Shown here one piece after another: positions 44,177 through 53,966 of a stretch of DNA of 64,000 nt. Within the stretch, counting starts at the first letter, position 1, and every line of letters starts with the position of its first letter. Position numbers and translations under genes: made by a program. The DNA lies in NCBI GenBank assembly GCA_011033025.1, contig WFMF01000624.1, positions 23,918 to 87,917 on the forward strand, given 5' to 3'. The notes under the pieces are model-generated. The model saw nothing but the letters and a program-made list of their open reading frames with translations. It was not told the origin of the DNA and made no database searches. This DNA comes from Beroe forskalii (lineage: Eukaryota > Ctenophora > Nuda > Beroida > Beroidae).

Positions 44177-46704
44177 CGTCACCTTCAAATCAAAAGGTGA
44201 TAACTCGAGTTATCACCTTTTCAAAAAAACCTTACCAAGTGATTCAGAATCTCATTGCGCACCCGTGAGTGAAATTTTGAAGTGATTTGAGCAAAATCAG
44301 CAACAAAATTTTTTAGAAAGTTTTGCCAAAAGTTATAACCCGAGTTATTACCTCCTAAAAATAATTTGAAATAATAAAATAAATTTTATAGGGCTATAAC
44401 TCAACATATCACCTTTTAGTAACGAATAAAACAGTCCAAAATTCGAAAAAAGGTTATAACTCCAGTTATAACCCTATTTTGAAAGATTGTTTGCTTTTTC
44501 TATTAATTTTCAGGTTATAACTTGAGTTATAACCCAGTTTGAAAGTAATTTTCACATATTTAGGGTTCTCAATTTGAGAAATAAGAAATTGTAAGAATGT
44601 TTTAAGTACTATAATGTGCCTCTGTTGTATCAAAGATTCGTCTAGGAAATCTAAAAATACCTATTATAGTAATTTCAGAGTAGGTACTAACAGTATATGG
44701 AAGTTTTGACGTGCTTTCGTGAGCATTGGTCAGCAATAATATAGAGAAGTATCGAGGTGAAACATTTCTTTTCAGTGCCAACAGTTCATTTTTGACAACT
44801 TGAGTATGACATAGTTATGCATTTTCCAAATTATTTCCATTATTATGTCACCCATTTGTTTTAAAATTGAGTACCTGTAAACAATGCTGTAGTGATTGAT
44901 GATTAGGGTACTATTGCTCTATTACTAAAATATTTTTGCCTTATTTGGAATCTGCAAGTTAGGAAATTACTAATAGGAAATTCAAGGAGCCACGATTTCA
45001 TTTCTACGATGAATGGATGATTTGCTGATTTGGAGGATTTTTTTCTGATTTAATCAATTGGAATGACATATAGGTTGTAATAATAAGATGACCACAGTGG
45101 TATTAACCATGATCAGAACCACATATCTGACCGAAAACACACGATTTTATCCCCAGTGGAATAATTTTAAAAAGTGGCTGGGAATCTGTAACTAAGAGTA
45201 AAAAGAGGCTTTTTCAGCTTTGGGTAAAGACTAGCTGGTTTTGACATGTTTTCACTAAAATGACCGAAATTTTAAAAGATAAGTTCGATTGCTAGCTAGA
45301 GAAACAATAGAAACGTGCAAAAATGTTTTTCATTGAATATGGTAATTATTTTAAAATGTCTATGATGGCTATTTAGATAGTTTTCAATAAAAAATTTGAC
45401 CAAAGTCAAACACAAGGAAATACCCCGGCTGGTTTAGGAATGCGGTGGCTGGTTTAGGAATGCGGTGGCTGGTTTGGGAATGTGATGGCTGGTTTGGGAA
45501 TGCGGTGGGAATGCAGCTGCTGGATTCGGATTAGGCACCGGGAAAGGTCGATTATGGTATTCAGCTCTATGAATTTCATGATTTTGAGTTCATCAATTAC
45601 AGAATGTGTCCAGAAAAGCTTATTTCGTTCGAATTTAAGCTTTTTTTCGATTTCGTATTTGGAAATTTGACTGGGAATCTAATTCCTAAATTCCCCATAT
45701 TATTCCACTGGGATTTTATCCCTATGGTTGTCAGTTTGTTAAATAAAATAAAATGTTAATTTCTGGCCATTCTTCACAAAAAACAAAGTAACAAGTAAAA
45801 CTTGATAGATGTAAAGTGGTATTTTTGTGACTGATAAAAGGAATGTAAATCCTCAATAAAGCACGGAGTTTGCTCAAGACGTCATGATGATATTGTTAAT
45901 TTAGATGGTGTTTAGTGTTTCTACTTCCATACTTTCTGAATAGTTTGAAATATGTAATTTCAAGCAGACATGACATGTCAAAGCTTTATGCTAGTATGGT
46001 ACATAGTACTACCGAAAAGTAGTTTGATGAACTCACACAAATAGCTAAATAGCAGCCACAATTTGAGTTGAAACTTAATACTTTAATAAGGATTTTAGGG
46101 TACAAAATAATTGTGAACAGTATCATGAAAGGGCTAAATGAAAATTAATAGGGCTTTCTTTTCTTAAAATCACTACAAAGGCGCTAAAAATCGTGAAATT
46201 TCGTAATGATGTCATTAAATTTCATGAAACTTTATAATTTTAGTGTTTTTGAAAATAAAATAAGAACCGAAGAAAATAACAAAAAGGATGTCGTCTTCAA
46301 ATATCAGTTTTTAAATAATTCAAGAACATTTTGATATCTTGAAATTATGGAATTTAAGGCAATAAGGTGATAACTCAATATAATATGTGATAATACTGCT
46401 GTCTTTAGTAGGAGAAAAAGTAATTCAAAAGGTTATAATTAGAGATATCACCTCTTCAAATCATTTTTAAAATTAAAGTTTCGACCAAAGGTGATAACTG
46501 TCAACTTTTCAATTAATTAATTAATTGTAATTGGGTGGACATCGGAGGAGTGAAAACATTATCTGATCATACTACATTATTACATACTATTCAAAAAACC
46601 ATAAGTTGAGAACATTTGACCATTAGTTTTGAAGAAAATTAGTTTTTTTCGATTATCTCAAAACTATACTTTTCAAGTTATCACCTTTTGATTTGAAGGT
46701 GACG
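44177..46704 (-). mobile_element. Family B element, copy 3, with a precise empty site in the other arm
   Basis: Begins CGTCACCTTCAAATCAAAAG and ends TTTTGATTTGAAGGTGACG. ATAT lies on each side (44173-44176, 46705-46708). The right arm has a single ATAT at 63922-63925 (TTCTTATATGATAG in the same sense) and no element. The 2528-bp length includes a nested 561-bp element plus its 8-bp duplication, and lacks ~190 bp present in copy 2. The duplication can be read as ATAT, or TA with ends TCGTCACC. Confidence 0.92.
45152..45712. mobile_element. hAT-like 561-bp element nested in B copy 3
   Basis: Inverted ends CCCAGTGGAATAAT and ATTATTCCACTGGG, flanked by the 8-bp direct repeat ATTTTATC (45144-45151, 45713-45720). 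Other B copies have one uninterrupted GATTTTATGCCTATGG. An 8-bp duplication with CAGTGG-containing ends fits hAT; a 10-bp reading with ends CCAGTGG cannot be excluded. Contains a ~21-bp minisatellite GAATGCGGTGGCTGGTTT (45428-45510). No transposase. Confidence 0.82.
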
Positions 46705-47034
46705 ATATGATAGTTATATCAATTGTTATCAGTGTCTTCAGGCGTCAAAAACTCAAATTAGAATGCTGTAATTCCATATATCAGATTTGCTATTTTTGAA
46801 GGAAAATTCTTGAGAATTTTTCGGGTTTTTTTGCAAAAATGGGACAATTTTTGGTACTTTTTTCGAATTTTTCAGTGAAAAAAGTACGAGGTACTTTTCG
46901 AAATTTTCCTCAGACACCATACCATCCTTTGGGAACATATTATGTTCCATGAAATAAGTACCTTAACCCCCCCGCTCACAGCACCAAGGAAGTTAGCAGC
47001 AAAGCAGTCCGTTAATTTTTTGTGGGCAGCACGG

Positions 47035-47400
47035 TGCGTCTGACACCTCACACCACCTTAGTCCTAACTACCTTGACACCACCTCACTACCTTGACACCA
47101 CCTTCCTATTTCTAAATTACACCGCATCACAACCTTGACATCACCGCTTTTCAAGCTTGACACCACCTTACTACATTGACACCATCTACAACCTTGACAT
47201 CGTATCTCAAACTTGACCCCGCCTTACTACCTTGACACCGCTTTTCTGCCTTGACACCACCTCACTACCTTGACACCACCTTCCTATTTCTACACCACCT
47301 CACTACATTAACACCACCTTACTAGCTTGACACCATATACCAGTACCACCGTCTCGCAAACTCGACACCGCCTTACTAACTTGACAACACCTTATTATCA
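47035..47400 (+). repeat. ~20-bp repeat TACCTTGACACCACCTTAC
   Basis: About 17 degenerate units (ACCTTGACACCACCTCACT and variants). The inverted copy at 59480-59860 keeps the same order of variants, as expected from arm duplication. Confidence 0.85.
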
Positions 47401-47595
47401 ACAAACAGTGAAGAAGAGGAGAAGAGTAAAATGATGAGATGAGGTTAGGTATGTATGTATCTTTTGTAAATGATGAGGTAGTGATGAGGTAGTGATGAGG
47501 TAGTGATGAGGTAGTATGTATGTATGTTCGAAAATGGCCGATTTTTGATGAGCTCATTTCTGGAAGGCCCCTGAGCAGTTGCACAAATTATATGC

Positions 47596-48345
47596 GGTCA
47601 TACGAGCGAATTACTGCGGGAGACTCCCGGGAGTCCTACGGGGGTACTCCGAGAGTACCCCCGGGAGTCCTCCGCCATTACACACTTTTTAGATCTAGTG
47701 GGGGCCGAGGCCGGAGCCCCCGTCCCTGGCCCTAGATTTATTCTAGGGGGGCTTTTTGAAAACTAAAGGGGCCTAAATTTTCATAAGCGAATTTTCACAT
47801 TTCCAAGCCCTATACTAATTTTTCATAAAAATACAACTAAAATCATGTTTTATGTTTGCTTTGATTCTGAAAAGATGAATTTCAAGGAAACTTCAGTTTA
47901 TTTGAACTTGGTTTTACACTTCATTTTGCTGTTAAAATTTTCGAGAAAATCCTAGGTAGGGCCAAGACCCCCCTAAGATTTTTCAATGTGGGCCTCTTCA
48001 AAACTGGGGGAGGGGGGGCGTGTAATGCCAAGAGTACTAAGGGAGTCCTACGGGAGTACCCCGGTATCACGGTGAGCACCTCAGCGTGTAGAGTTATAAA
48101 ATATTATTGTCCTTGATTTTCACGTTCAATCTGTCTTAATCGTGGAATAAAATAGGAAAGTGGCAGGATAAACTCAGATATGTCCACGGTGAGTTTTTGT
48201 TGAAAAGTTGAAGTGGCAGGATTAAGCACGGATATGTCCGTGAGATGGCCACTGGCCAGCAACAAAGTTCCTATTGCTAGCCTCTGTCCCCCTGAGTCCC
48301 GGATGACTCCCGGAGAGTCTCCCGGAGTAATTTGCTCGTATGACC
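47596..48345. mobile_element. 750-bp TIR element G (left arm)
   Basis: Ends GGTCATACGAGCGAATTACT...GGGAGACTCCCGGGAGTC and, inverted, GACTCCCGGAGAGTCTCCC...TTTGCTCGTATGACC, about 40 bp with few mismatches. The outer part of each TIR is itself palindromic (GACTCCCGGGAGTC). The interior contains a second CTCCGAGAGTACCCCC palindrome at 47645. No target duplication was found. Confidence 0.75.
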
Positions 48346-48923
48346 ACTGTTTGCAATACAAACAGTATACCGCTACTAAATTGCATGGTCGCCCAAACGA
48401 GAAGGGCGATAATGAATTATTTACAGTACTAGAGTACTAGAATGATACTTTCTCACATTTTGAGCCACGTTGATACCGTTCAGAGCTAGCTCGAGACGGT
48501 TGGACACTAGAAATGCGAGAAGTTAAGTATCAATTGCTTAAAGTATTAATACACGGTATAATGGTATGGTATAGCCTACTGTGTTAATAAGGGTGGGAGT
48601 AGACTACAAATTATTTTATCAATGCTTTAATTTGTTTAAACTCATGTTCCTTTCTTCAGGTTGTACCGGCCGATCCTACTCCTGCCTCCGGTAGTCCTGG
48701 TACTCCTTTGAAAGTTTGAAGTGCTGATCAAGATTTCCTGATCTGATACGAATCGTCCTCCTACACCATGGGACATTTGCAATGGAATTTGTAAACTTTT
48801 CCTATTCATTACATATTCATCATTGCAATCAGTACTCAAACCTATAGTCATCAGCTGTTCATTATGCAATATGCAACCCTTCCGGTGGTTTATTAACTTC
48901 TCTTTTTCCCATTATGCACCATT

Positions 48924-49096
48924 GGTCGTAAGAAAGTATACCAATTAAAAACAGTGTTAAAATAGTGATCAGAGAGTGGCCAGGAGGAGTTCACCAGGGG
49001 GTCAGCAGGGGTTCACCAGGAGGGTGTTAGCAGGGGGGTCAAGAGGACGTCAGCAGAGGGTCACCAGGGGGGTCATTGGTATACTTTCATACGACC
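48924..49096. mobile_element. 173-bp TIR element H (left arm)
   Basis: 22-bp ends GGTCGTAAGAAAGTATACC(AAT) and inverted ATTGGTATACTTTCATACGACC. The inside is GTCAGCAGGGGTTCACCAGG-type repeats. The ends resemble those of element G (GGTCATAC), so the two may use one transposase. Confidence 0.75.
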
Positions 49097-49901
49097 CTTT
49101 CATGCACCATTTGATTATGAACACTTGAATCAGGACTTACATTCAAGGACTTACATTCAAGCGGTATTTTTATTACATATTACGGGATATTGCTGAAGTT
49201 TACCTAATGGGCGAATATAGCTACTGGTTTAATTTATCAGTTTTGAAATCTGTCGTAACCTACCATCTGCTCATTTGTGGTCATCAGTCAACTGCAAAGC
49301 GTAAATTTAAGTTATTAAAAGAGCTGTTAAACTCATGTCAACTTGAGATATTAGAAGCAACAGAGCATTGGGAACAAGCTTCGCTCTTTCAGATTTCTAG
49401 TAGTTTTACCGCTTTTGGTACCCTTTCTGGGCATTTGAGTTTTTAGTGATGAATGATGAGCTCAAATGCCCATAATTGTGTTATATTTGCGGGATCCCTG
49501 ACTTCAGTTCCGTTCTCATTAATGTTGCATAATGTTGCATCTAGGAAATACAAGAGGGTATATATAATATTTATTGTATCAAAAATTGTGATTCATAGCT
49601 ATTTAAACTTATATCAACTAATTAAACAAAAAGTATGAAATGTTTTACTTTGTTTCTCTAAATTTTCGCAAAATGTGTTTTCTCTTCTTGTCTTCAGCGC
49701 TGCTCACTTGATTTAAACATGGTTATTCATGAATCAAAGAAATGTGCTCTGATAGCATTAACAGTAGGCGTTATGAACTCAATATGGCAGTTATCAATGC
49801 TTGAGTGGATCTCAAATCAATTGCAGATTAGATTTTGATTAAAAATAAAAGGAAATAGTTTTCCACTTGTTGCGGAAATAACATTATACATGTGAGAAAC
49901 T

Positions 49902-50141
49902 AAAGCGCCCGCAACGCTCGTCGGTCGATCGAACGGAACCGGTCGATCGATCAACTTCATTTGATCGACTGATGTGTTCTAAATAGAAAATCTTTAAGCT
50001 AGTAGGGAAACAACTAAATATTGCCCATTTAAACACGATTTAAGTCATTAGGGACCAGTAAAACTCATTATTCATTCAAATGGAGTTGATCGATCGACCA
50101 ACTCCACTCGATCGACCGACGAACGCCACGGGCGCCTGAAG
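49902..50141. mobile_element. 240-bp element K, present only in the left arm
   Basis: The right arm reads GAGAAACTCGCAGATATAG across the site; the left arm reads GAGAAACT, 240 bp, then CTCGCAGATATAG, i.e. a 2-bp CT duplication (49900-49901, 50142-50143). Ends AAAGCGCCCGCAACGCTCGT and inverted ACGAACGCCACGGGCGCC share GCGCCCG plus CGTCGGTCGATCGA. Additional GATCGATCGACC palindromes lie inside. Too short to encode anything. Confidence 0.85.
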
Positions 50142-50890
50142 CTCGCAGATATAGATTCGTATTTTCATGAAAATCATGATAATAATCTTGAGGACGCTGT
50201 GGATTATTAAAATCAATTGAGCAGAACTAACTAACCAAGAAGAGAGAACTCGAAATTTTACTGGGTAGTGTACCGCGTATAAAAGGCAGTGCTGCAAAAT
50301 TTAAACTTCCCATTGCGGTTTCTTTTGGGGGTTTTTGTAGATTTAGCTGCTGCAATTGAACTTCCCTTTAATTACCAATTAGTAGAAAGCATTGAATTTA
50401 TGGCGATTTTGACAATTTCAGGAGTATTTAACATGAAAAACCATGAAAAATTGGATGTCGCGTTTGTGGGTAGGGGAGCAGGCTGGGAATTGGGTACGTC
50501 GGGAATTGCCGGGATTTCGTAGTTATCCTTTTTGGCCGTTGAAAAGGTTCAATCCCGGCTGAGTTTCTGATATTATGATGATGGCATTGTCCGTGGTTCC
50601 TTCAAGTGTTTGGCAGATTGCCAATTCTAGTCCTTATCATCGCTGAAAATTGTGTGATTAAACGTCATCAGCTAACGGCCATACAAATGACGGTACTATT
50701 TTTCGCCACCACCTATATTCGGAAACTTCTGGGCACAAATTTTGTATTTTATGGAATGCGCGATTAACATTTTATCGACGCGCGCGCAAAATAGTGAAGT
50801 AAATTTTCCGGTCAAAATTTTTTTCAAAAAATATCTGTCGGAATCAGGGGCGTTTCTTCAAAGCAGAATGCCGAACATAAGGTCAATATA

Positions 50891-52187
50891 CTGCCGTGAT
50901 CTGGAAAAAGGAAGTAACTGCAAATTTTGAAGTTTTGGAGATATGGGTACCAAAATTTTCAGCTCGTTGAGCTCTACAAGATGAGCTACTGTAAAGCCAT
51001 TAATTTTCGCGAGGCATTAATTTTCGCGAATTTATTTGGAAAAGAAAATCCGCGAAAATATCAGACGTGAAGTTAATTTTCAATTTTGGAGATAAATTTA
51101 TATATCTGCGTTTTTCGAGTCCAATTCATTTGCCGTTATTCCCTCTTAAGTATTCCATAGATTGGTTTGTCATCAAGGCATTATTTTTCAACCCAAAGTG
51201 TCTCATTAGAAACATTAAGCCTTCAACTAAGATCTCAGTATCGTTTACGAATGACATGCTGTAATGTCTGACAGACACACTTAAGTAAACATAGACGAAC
51301 AAGACACCTCATTAAACCGGGCTTTTGCCTTTATACAATCACCGGCTATCAAGGTTTACAGCAATTAGCGAAAATGTTAAATGACCACGTACAAGCACTG
51401 GTTTATCTTCAAGAGTTCAAGGGATATTGAAATGCGTGAAAATTAAAACCGTGAAATTAGTCTGATTTTAAAGAAACGCGAAAAATAGCACCCGCGAAAA
51501 TATGTGGCTTTACAGTATGTCATTGGAATGAGAAATGCTCCTGAAAAAACTCGAAAAGAAGTAACTGCAGTTTTTGAGAACATTTCAGCGATTTTGTGAT
51601 TTTGTTATCTGGAAGAAGGAAGTATCTCACGCAGATACTTCCTTTTTCCAGATAAACCTTGAAAATTGGGCACTTACTTCCCTTTTGAGACAGTTTTCTC
51701 CAGAGTGTTCAAATTATAATTTGTAAAAAGGAAGTATCTTACTGATTATTCATGCCTTATACTTCTTTTTTCTAGGTAATACTCTCATAAAGGCCAGAAT
51801 TGAAAGGAAGTATCTTACATAGATACTTCCTTTTTCCAAATAAACCTTGAAAATGTGTTAGTTACTTCCTCTACTGAACATAGTTTGGTGTGCTGTTTCA
51901 AGATAAAAGGAAGTAACTGACAAATGTCCCAGAAAAAGGAAGTAACTGCAGTTTTAGTCGGAATTTCTTTCAAATCATTAGCAATTAACCCATTACTGTG
52001 GATGCACTGATTATTGAATAGAAATAAAAATTAGCGAGCGAGAATTTATGATCATTCACCTCTCAGTATATATGAATTTCACCATATCTATCCGAAAATA
52101 AATTGTCGAGAAAATGTGAAACGCAAAAGTGCGATTATCTCGAAACGAAGTTCATGCTAGTTACTTCCTTTTTCCAAATCACGGCAG
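50891..52187. mobile_element. 1.3-kb TIR element C with GGAAGTAACT repeats
   Basis: Ends CTGCCGTGATCTGGAAAAAG (50891) and, inverted, CTTTTTCCAAATCACGGCAG (to 52187), flanked by TATA on both sides; the duplication is TA or TATA. GGAAGTAACTG / GATACTTCC motifs recur about ten times inside, in both orientations. It carries nested element D. The right arm lacks it, although the missing block there is wider (50793-52510). Confidence 0.8.
50990..51515. mobile_element. 526-bp TA-flanked MITE D nested in element C
   Basis: Ends CTGTAAAGCCATTAATTTTC and, inverted, GAAAATATGTGGCTTTACAG, with TA on each side (50988-50989, 51516-51517), as for Tc1/mariner-type insertion. ATTTTCGCGA phrases repeat just inside both ends. 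A 65-codon frame inside is not recognised. Confidence 0.82.
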
Positions 52188-52510
52188 TATAGCTCATAAG
52201 AAAGGGCTATTTCTGCCCTAACTAATGAACCAAAACTTTTCCCCATGAACCCAACAGGAAAGTCAAGCGAGGCAATTGAAAAAAGGTGGTCGAAAAATCG
52301 ATAATTTGGGCTTTCAACGGAAATCTCTCGCTTCCTATTGATAGAAACAACTTTAAATTTGTACTGGGTTCAAGATTAATGTATTTTCTTTCGAATGAAA
52401 TAAAGATCACTGGATTTAATAAATCAGAAGCGAAGATATGGTCACTGCAAGATGTCTGATTGGACCGAATTTTCGCGCAAAAATAGCGCCGCGCCAATAA
52501 TTATGACACC

Positions 52511-52835
52511 CTACTGTACACGAGTATGTACGAAAAAGCTCACTAAAAAAAATATAGCGACTACTATTTTTGTTTAGTGAGCCTTTTTCGGCATACACGT
52601 CTACTGAAAACTCACTAATGAAAAATAGCGATCACTATTTTTATTTAGTGGGCCTTCTCGTACATACGCGTACGAGGAGGCTCACTAATTGTATTTAGTG
52701 AGCCTTCTCGAACACGCGTATGTACGAGAAGGCTCACTAATAAGAAATAGTGACCACTATTTTTCATTAGTTGTTAGTGAGCCTTCTCGTACACGTGTAT
52801 GTACGAGAAGGCTCACTAAAAAAAAATAGTGATGA
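52511..52835. repeat. Hairpin array, AGTGAGCC type (left arm, five stems)
   Basis: One half and four full palindromes of 44-48 bp with stem AGTGAGCCTTCTCGTACA, spaced about 60-65 bp. Spacers such as AAAAATAGTGATCACTATTT are also self-complementary. The central loop differs from stem to stem (ACACGTGTAT, ATACGCG, CACGCGTAT). The first stem begins CCCTACTGTACACGAG, similar to the terminal CCCTACGGTGTACGAG read inward from 53242. Confidence 0.9.
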
Positions 52836-52837
52836 CA

Positions 52838-53239
52838 TATATTAAATATATATCTTATATGTTATATTTTATATATATGTATTATTTTTTTCATATATAT
52901 ATTATTTTCATATATATATTATTTTCATATATATATTATTTTCATATATATATTATTTTCATATATATATTATTTTTTTTCATATATATATTATTTTTTA
53001 TATATATTATTTTCATATATATATTATTTTTTCATATATATTATTTTTTATATATATATTTATTAATTTTATATATTTTATATATTTCATATATTTTATA
53101 TATTTCATATATTATATATATTATATATTTTATATATTTTATATATCATATTCAATTCATATACATATATTTTATATGTTTTGTTTATATATTATATGTA
53201 TCTTATATATATTTTATTAGTGAGCCTTCTCGTACACCG
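52838..53239. repeat. AT block (CATATATATTATTTT)n ending in a half hairpin
   Basis: TTTTCATATATATATTA units change at about 53050 into TATATATTTCATATATTTTA, then TTAGTGAGCCTTCTCGTACA and CCGTA at 53216-53239. The inverse partner in the right arm is 55807-56050. Confidence 0.85.
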
Positions 53240-53672
53240 TAGGGAGGTGTTATGTTATGTGTTGACTTTTGATGTGATGAGGCTGCCATTTGGGGCAGGC
53301 AGCACCGACGAGTTGAAGTGTTCCTGTTGCAGCCATCAAGGGATTAGATGCCTTCCATGCCCAGTAATTCCTATTGCCAGGCGTTGCCTGGCCCCCTCGC
53401 GCGCGCGAAGCGCGCGCGCCCCGCAGGCAACGTCTGGCAAAATTCCTACGATTCAAAAGGTTGAGACACCAACGTTAACTTTAAGAATAAATTCAAACCG
53501 AAAAAAGAAAACAGCATCGACTTTCAGATTAGATTAAAAAAACAGACGGCAGACAGAATAGTATTCAAATCCAATTCAATTTCACATGGGCAGTTTTACA
53601 AATACATACTGATAATGATGAGTTGAACTCAATGTGCCGGTTCCCCTAACCAGGGGTGTCGCGAATTAACGA
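53240..53672. other. Central sequence left of the gap
   Basis: Not shared with the right arm. Contains the GC hairpin at 53375-53439; nothing else recognised. GCCTGGCCCCCTCGC resembles a phrase at 19503-19525. Confidence 0.4.
53375..53439. repeat. 65-bp GC hairpin with GCGAAGC tip
   Basis: TGCCAGGCGTTGCCTG pairs with CAGGCAACGTCTGGCA, and the inner CGCGCGCGC pairs with GCGCGCGCG around GAA. The tip GCGAAGC is an exceptionally stable DNA mini-hairpin, and such structures often stop sequencing, which may relate to the nearby gap. Confidence 0.9.
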
Positions 53673-53772
53673 NNNNNNNNNNNNNNNNNNNNNNNNNNNN
53701 NNNNNNNNNNNNNNNNNNNNNNNNNNNNNNNNNNNNNNNNNNNNNNNNNNNNNNNNNNNNNNNNNNNNNNNN
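53673..53772. other. Assembly gap (100 N)
   Basis: Exactly 100 Ns, the customary placeholder for a gap of unknown length. It lies in the centre of the long inverted duplication. Confidence 0.97.
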
Positions 53773-53966
53773 CGTGTTGCAAAACTTTATAATGAATCAG
53801 AAAATATAGAAATTTTTTTGCGGCCAATTTGAGGGGAGATGGGGGGCCACGCCCTTTTTTCGTCAAAATTAAAGTTTCTGAATTTTTTCAAAATTCCTTC
53901 TCATCGAAAGGTTCCTTGGTGATGAATAAAAATTTTGAGAATTTTGTCCGCAATATTGTTGTTTGA

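Larger units (their letters stand above)
44085..53100 (+). repeat. Left arm of a very long inverted duplication (IR3)
   Basis: Reverse complement of 55807-64000 apart from insertions. Long stretches are identical: 49207-49446 with 57739-57500 and 50289-50522 with 56883-56650 translate to exactly the same peptides. Left-arm-only pieces are B copy 3 (44177-46704), the 240-bp element (49902-50141) and 50793-52510. The centre (53240-55806) holds a 100-N gap. No convincing host gene lies in the arm. Confidence 0.9.

Noticed and set aside
49207-49446. 79-residue frame as a host exon
   Set aside because: No ATG-linked context or consensus splice sites that I could establish, and it sits among nested elements; left uncalled.
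50289-50522. 77-residue frame identical in both arms of the long inverted duplication
   Set aside because: Identity reflects recent duplication or haplotypes, not selection; the start is GTG and no domain is seen.
52829-53242. 137-residue Tyr/Ile/Phe-rich frame
   Set aside because: Translation of the TATATTATTTTC repeat.
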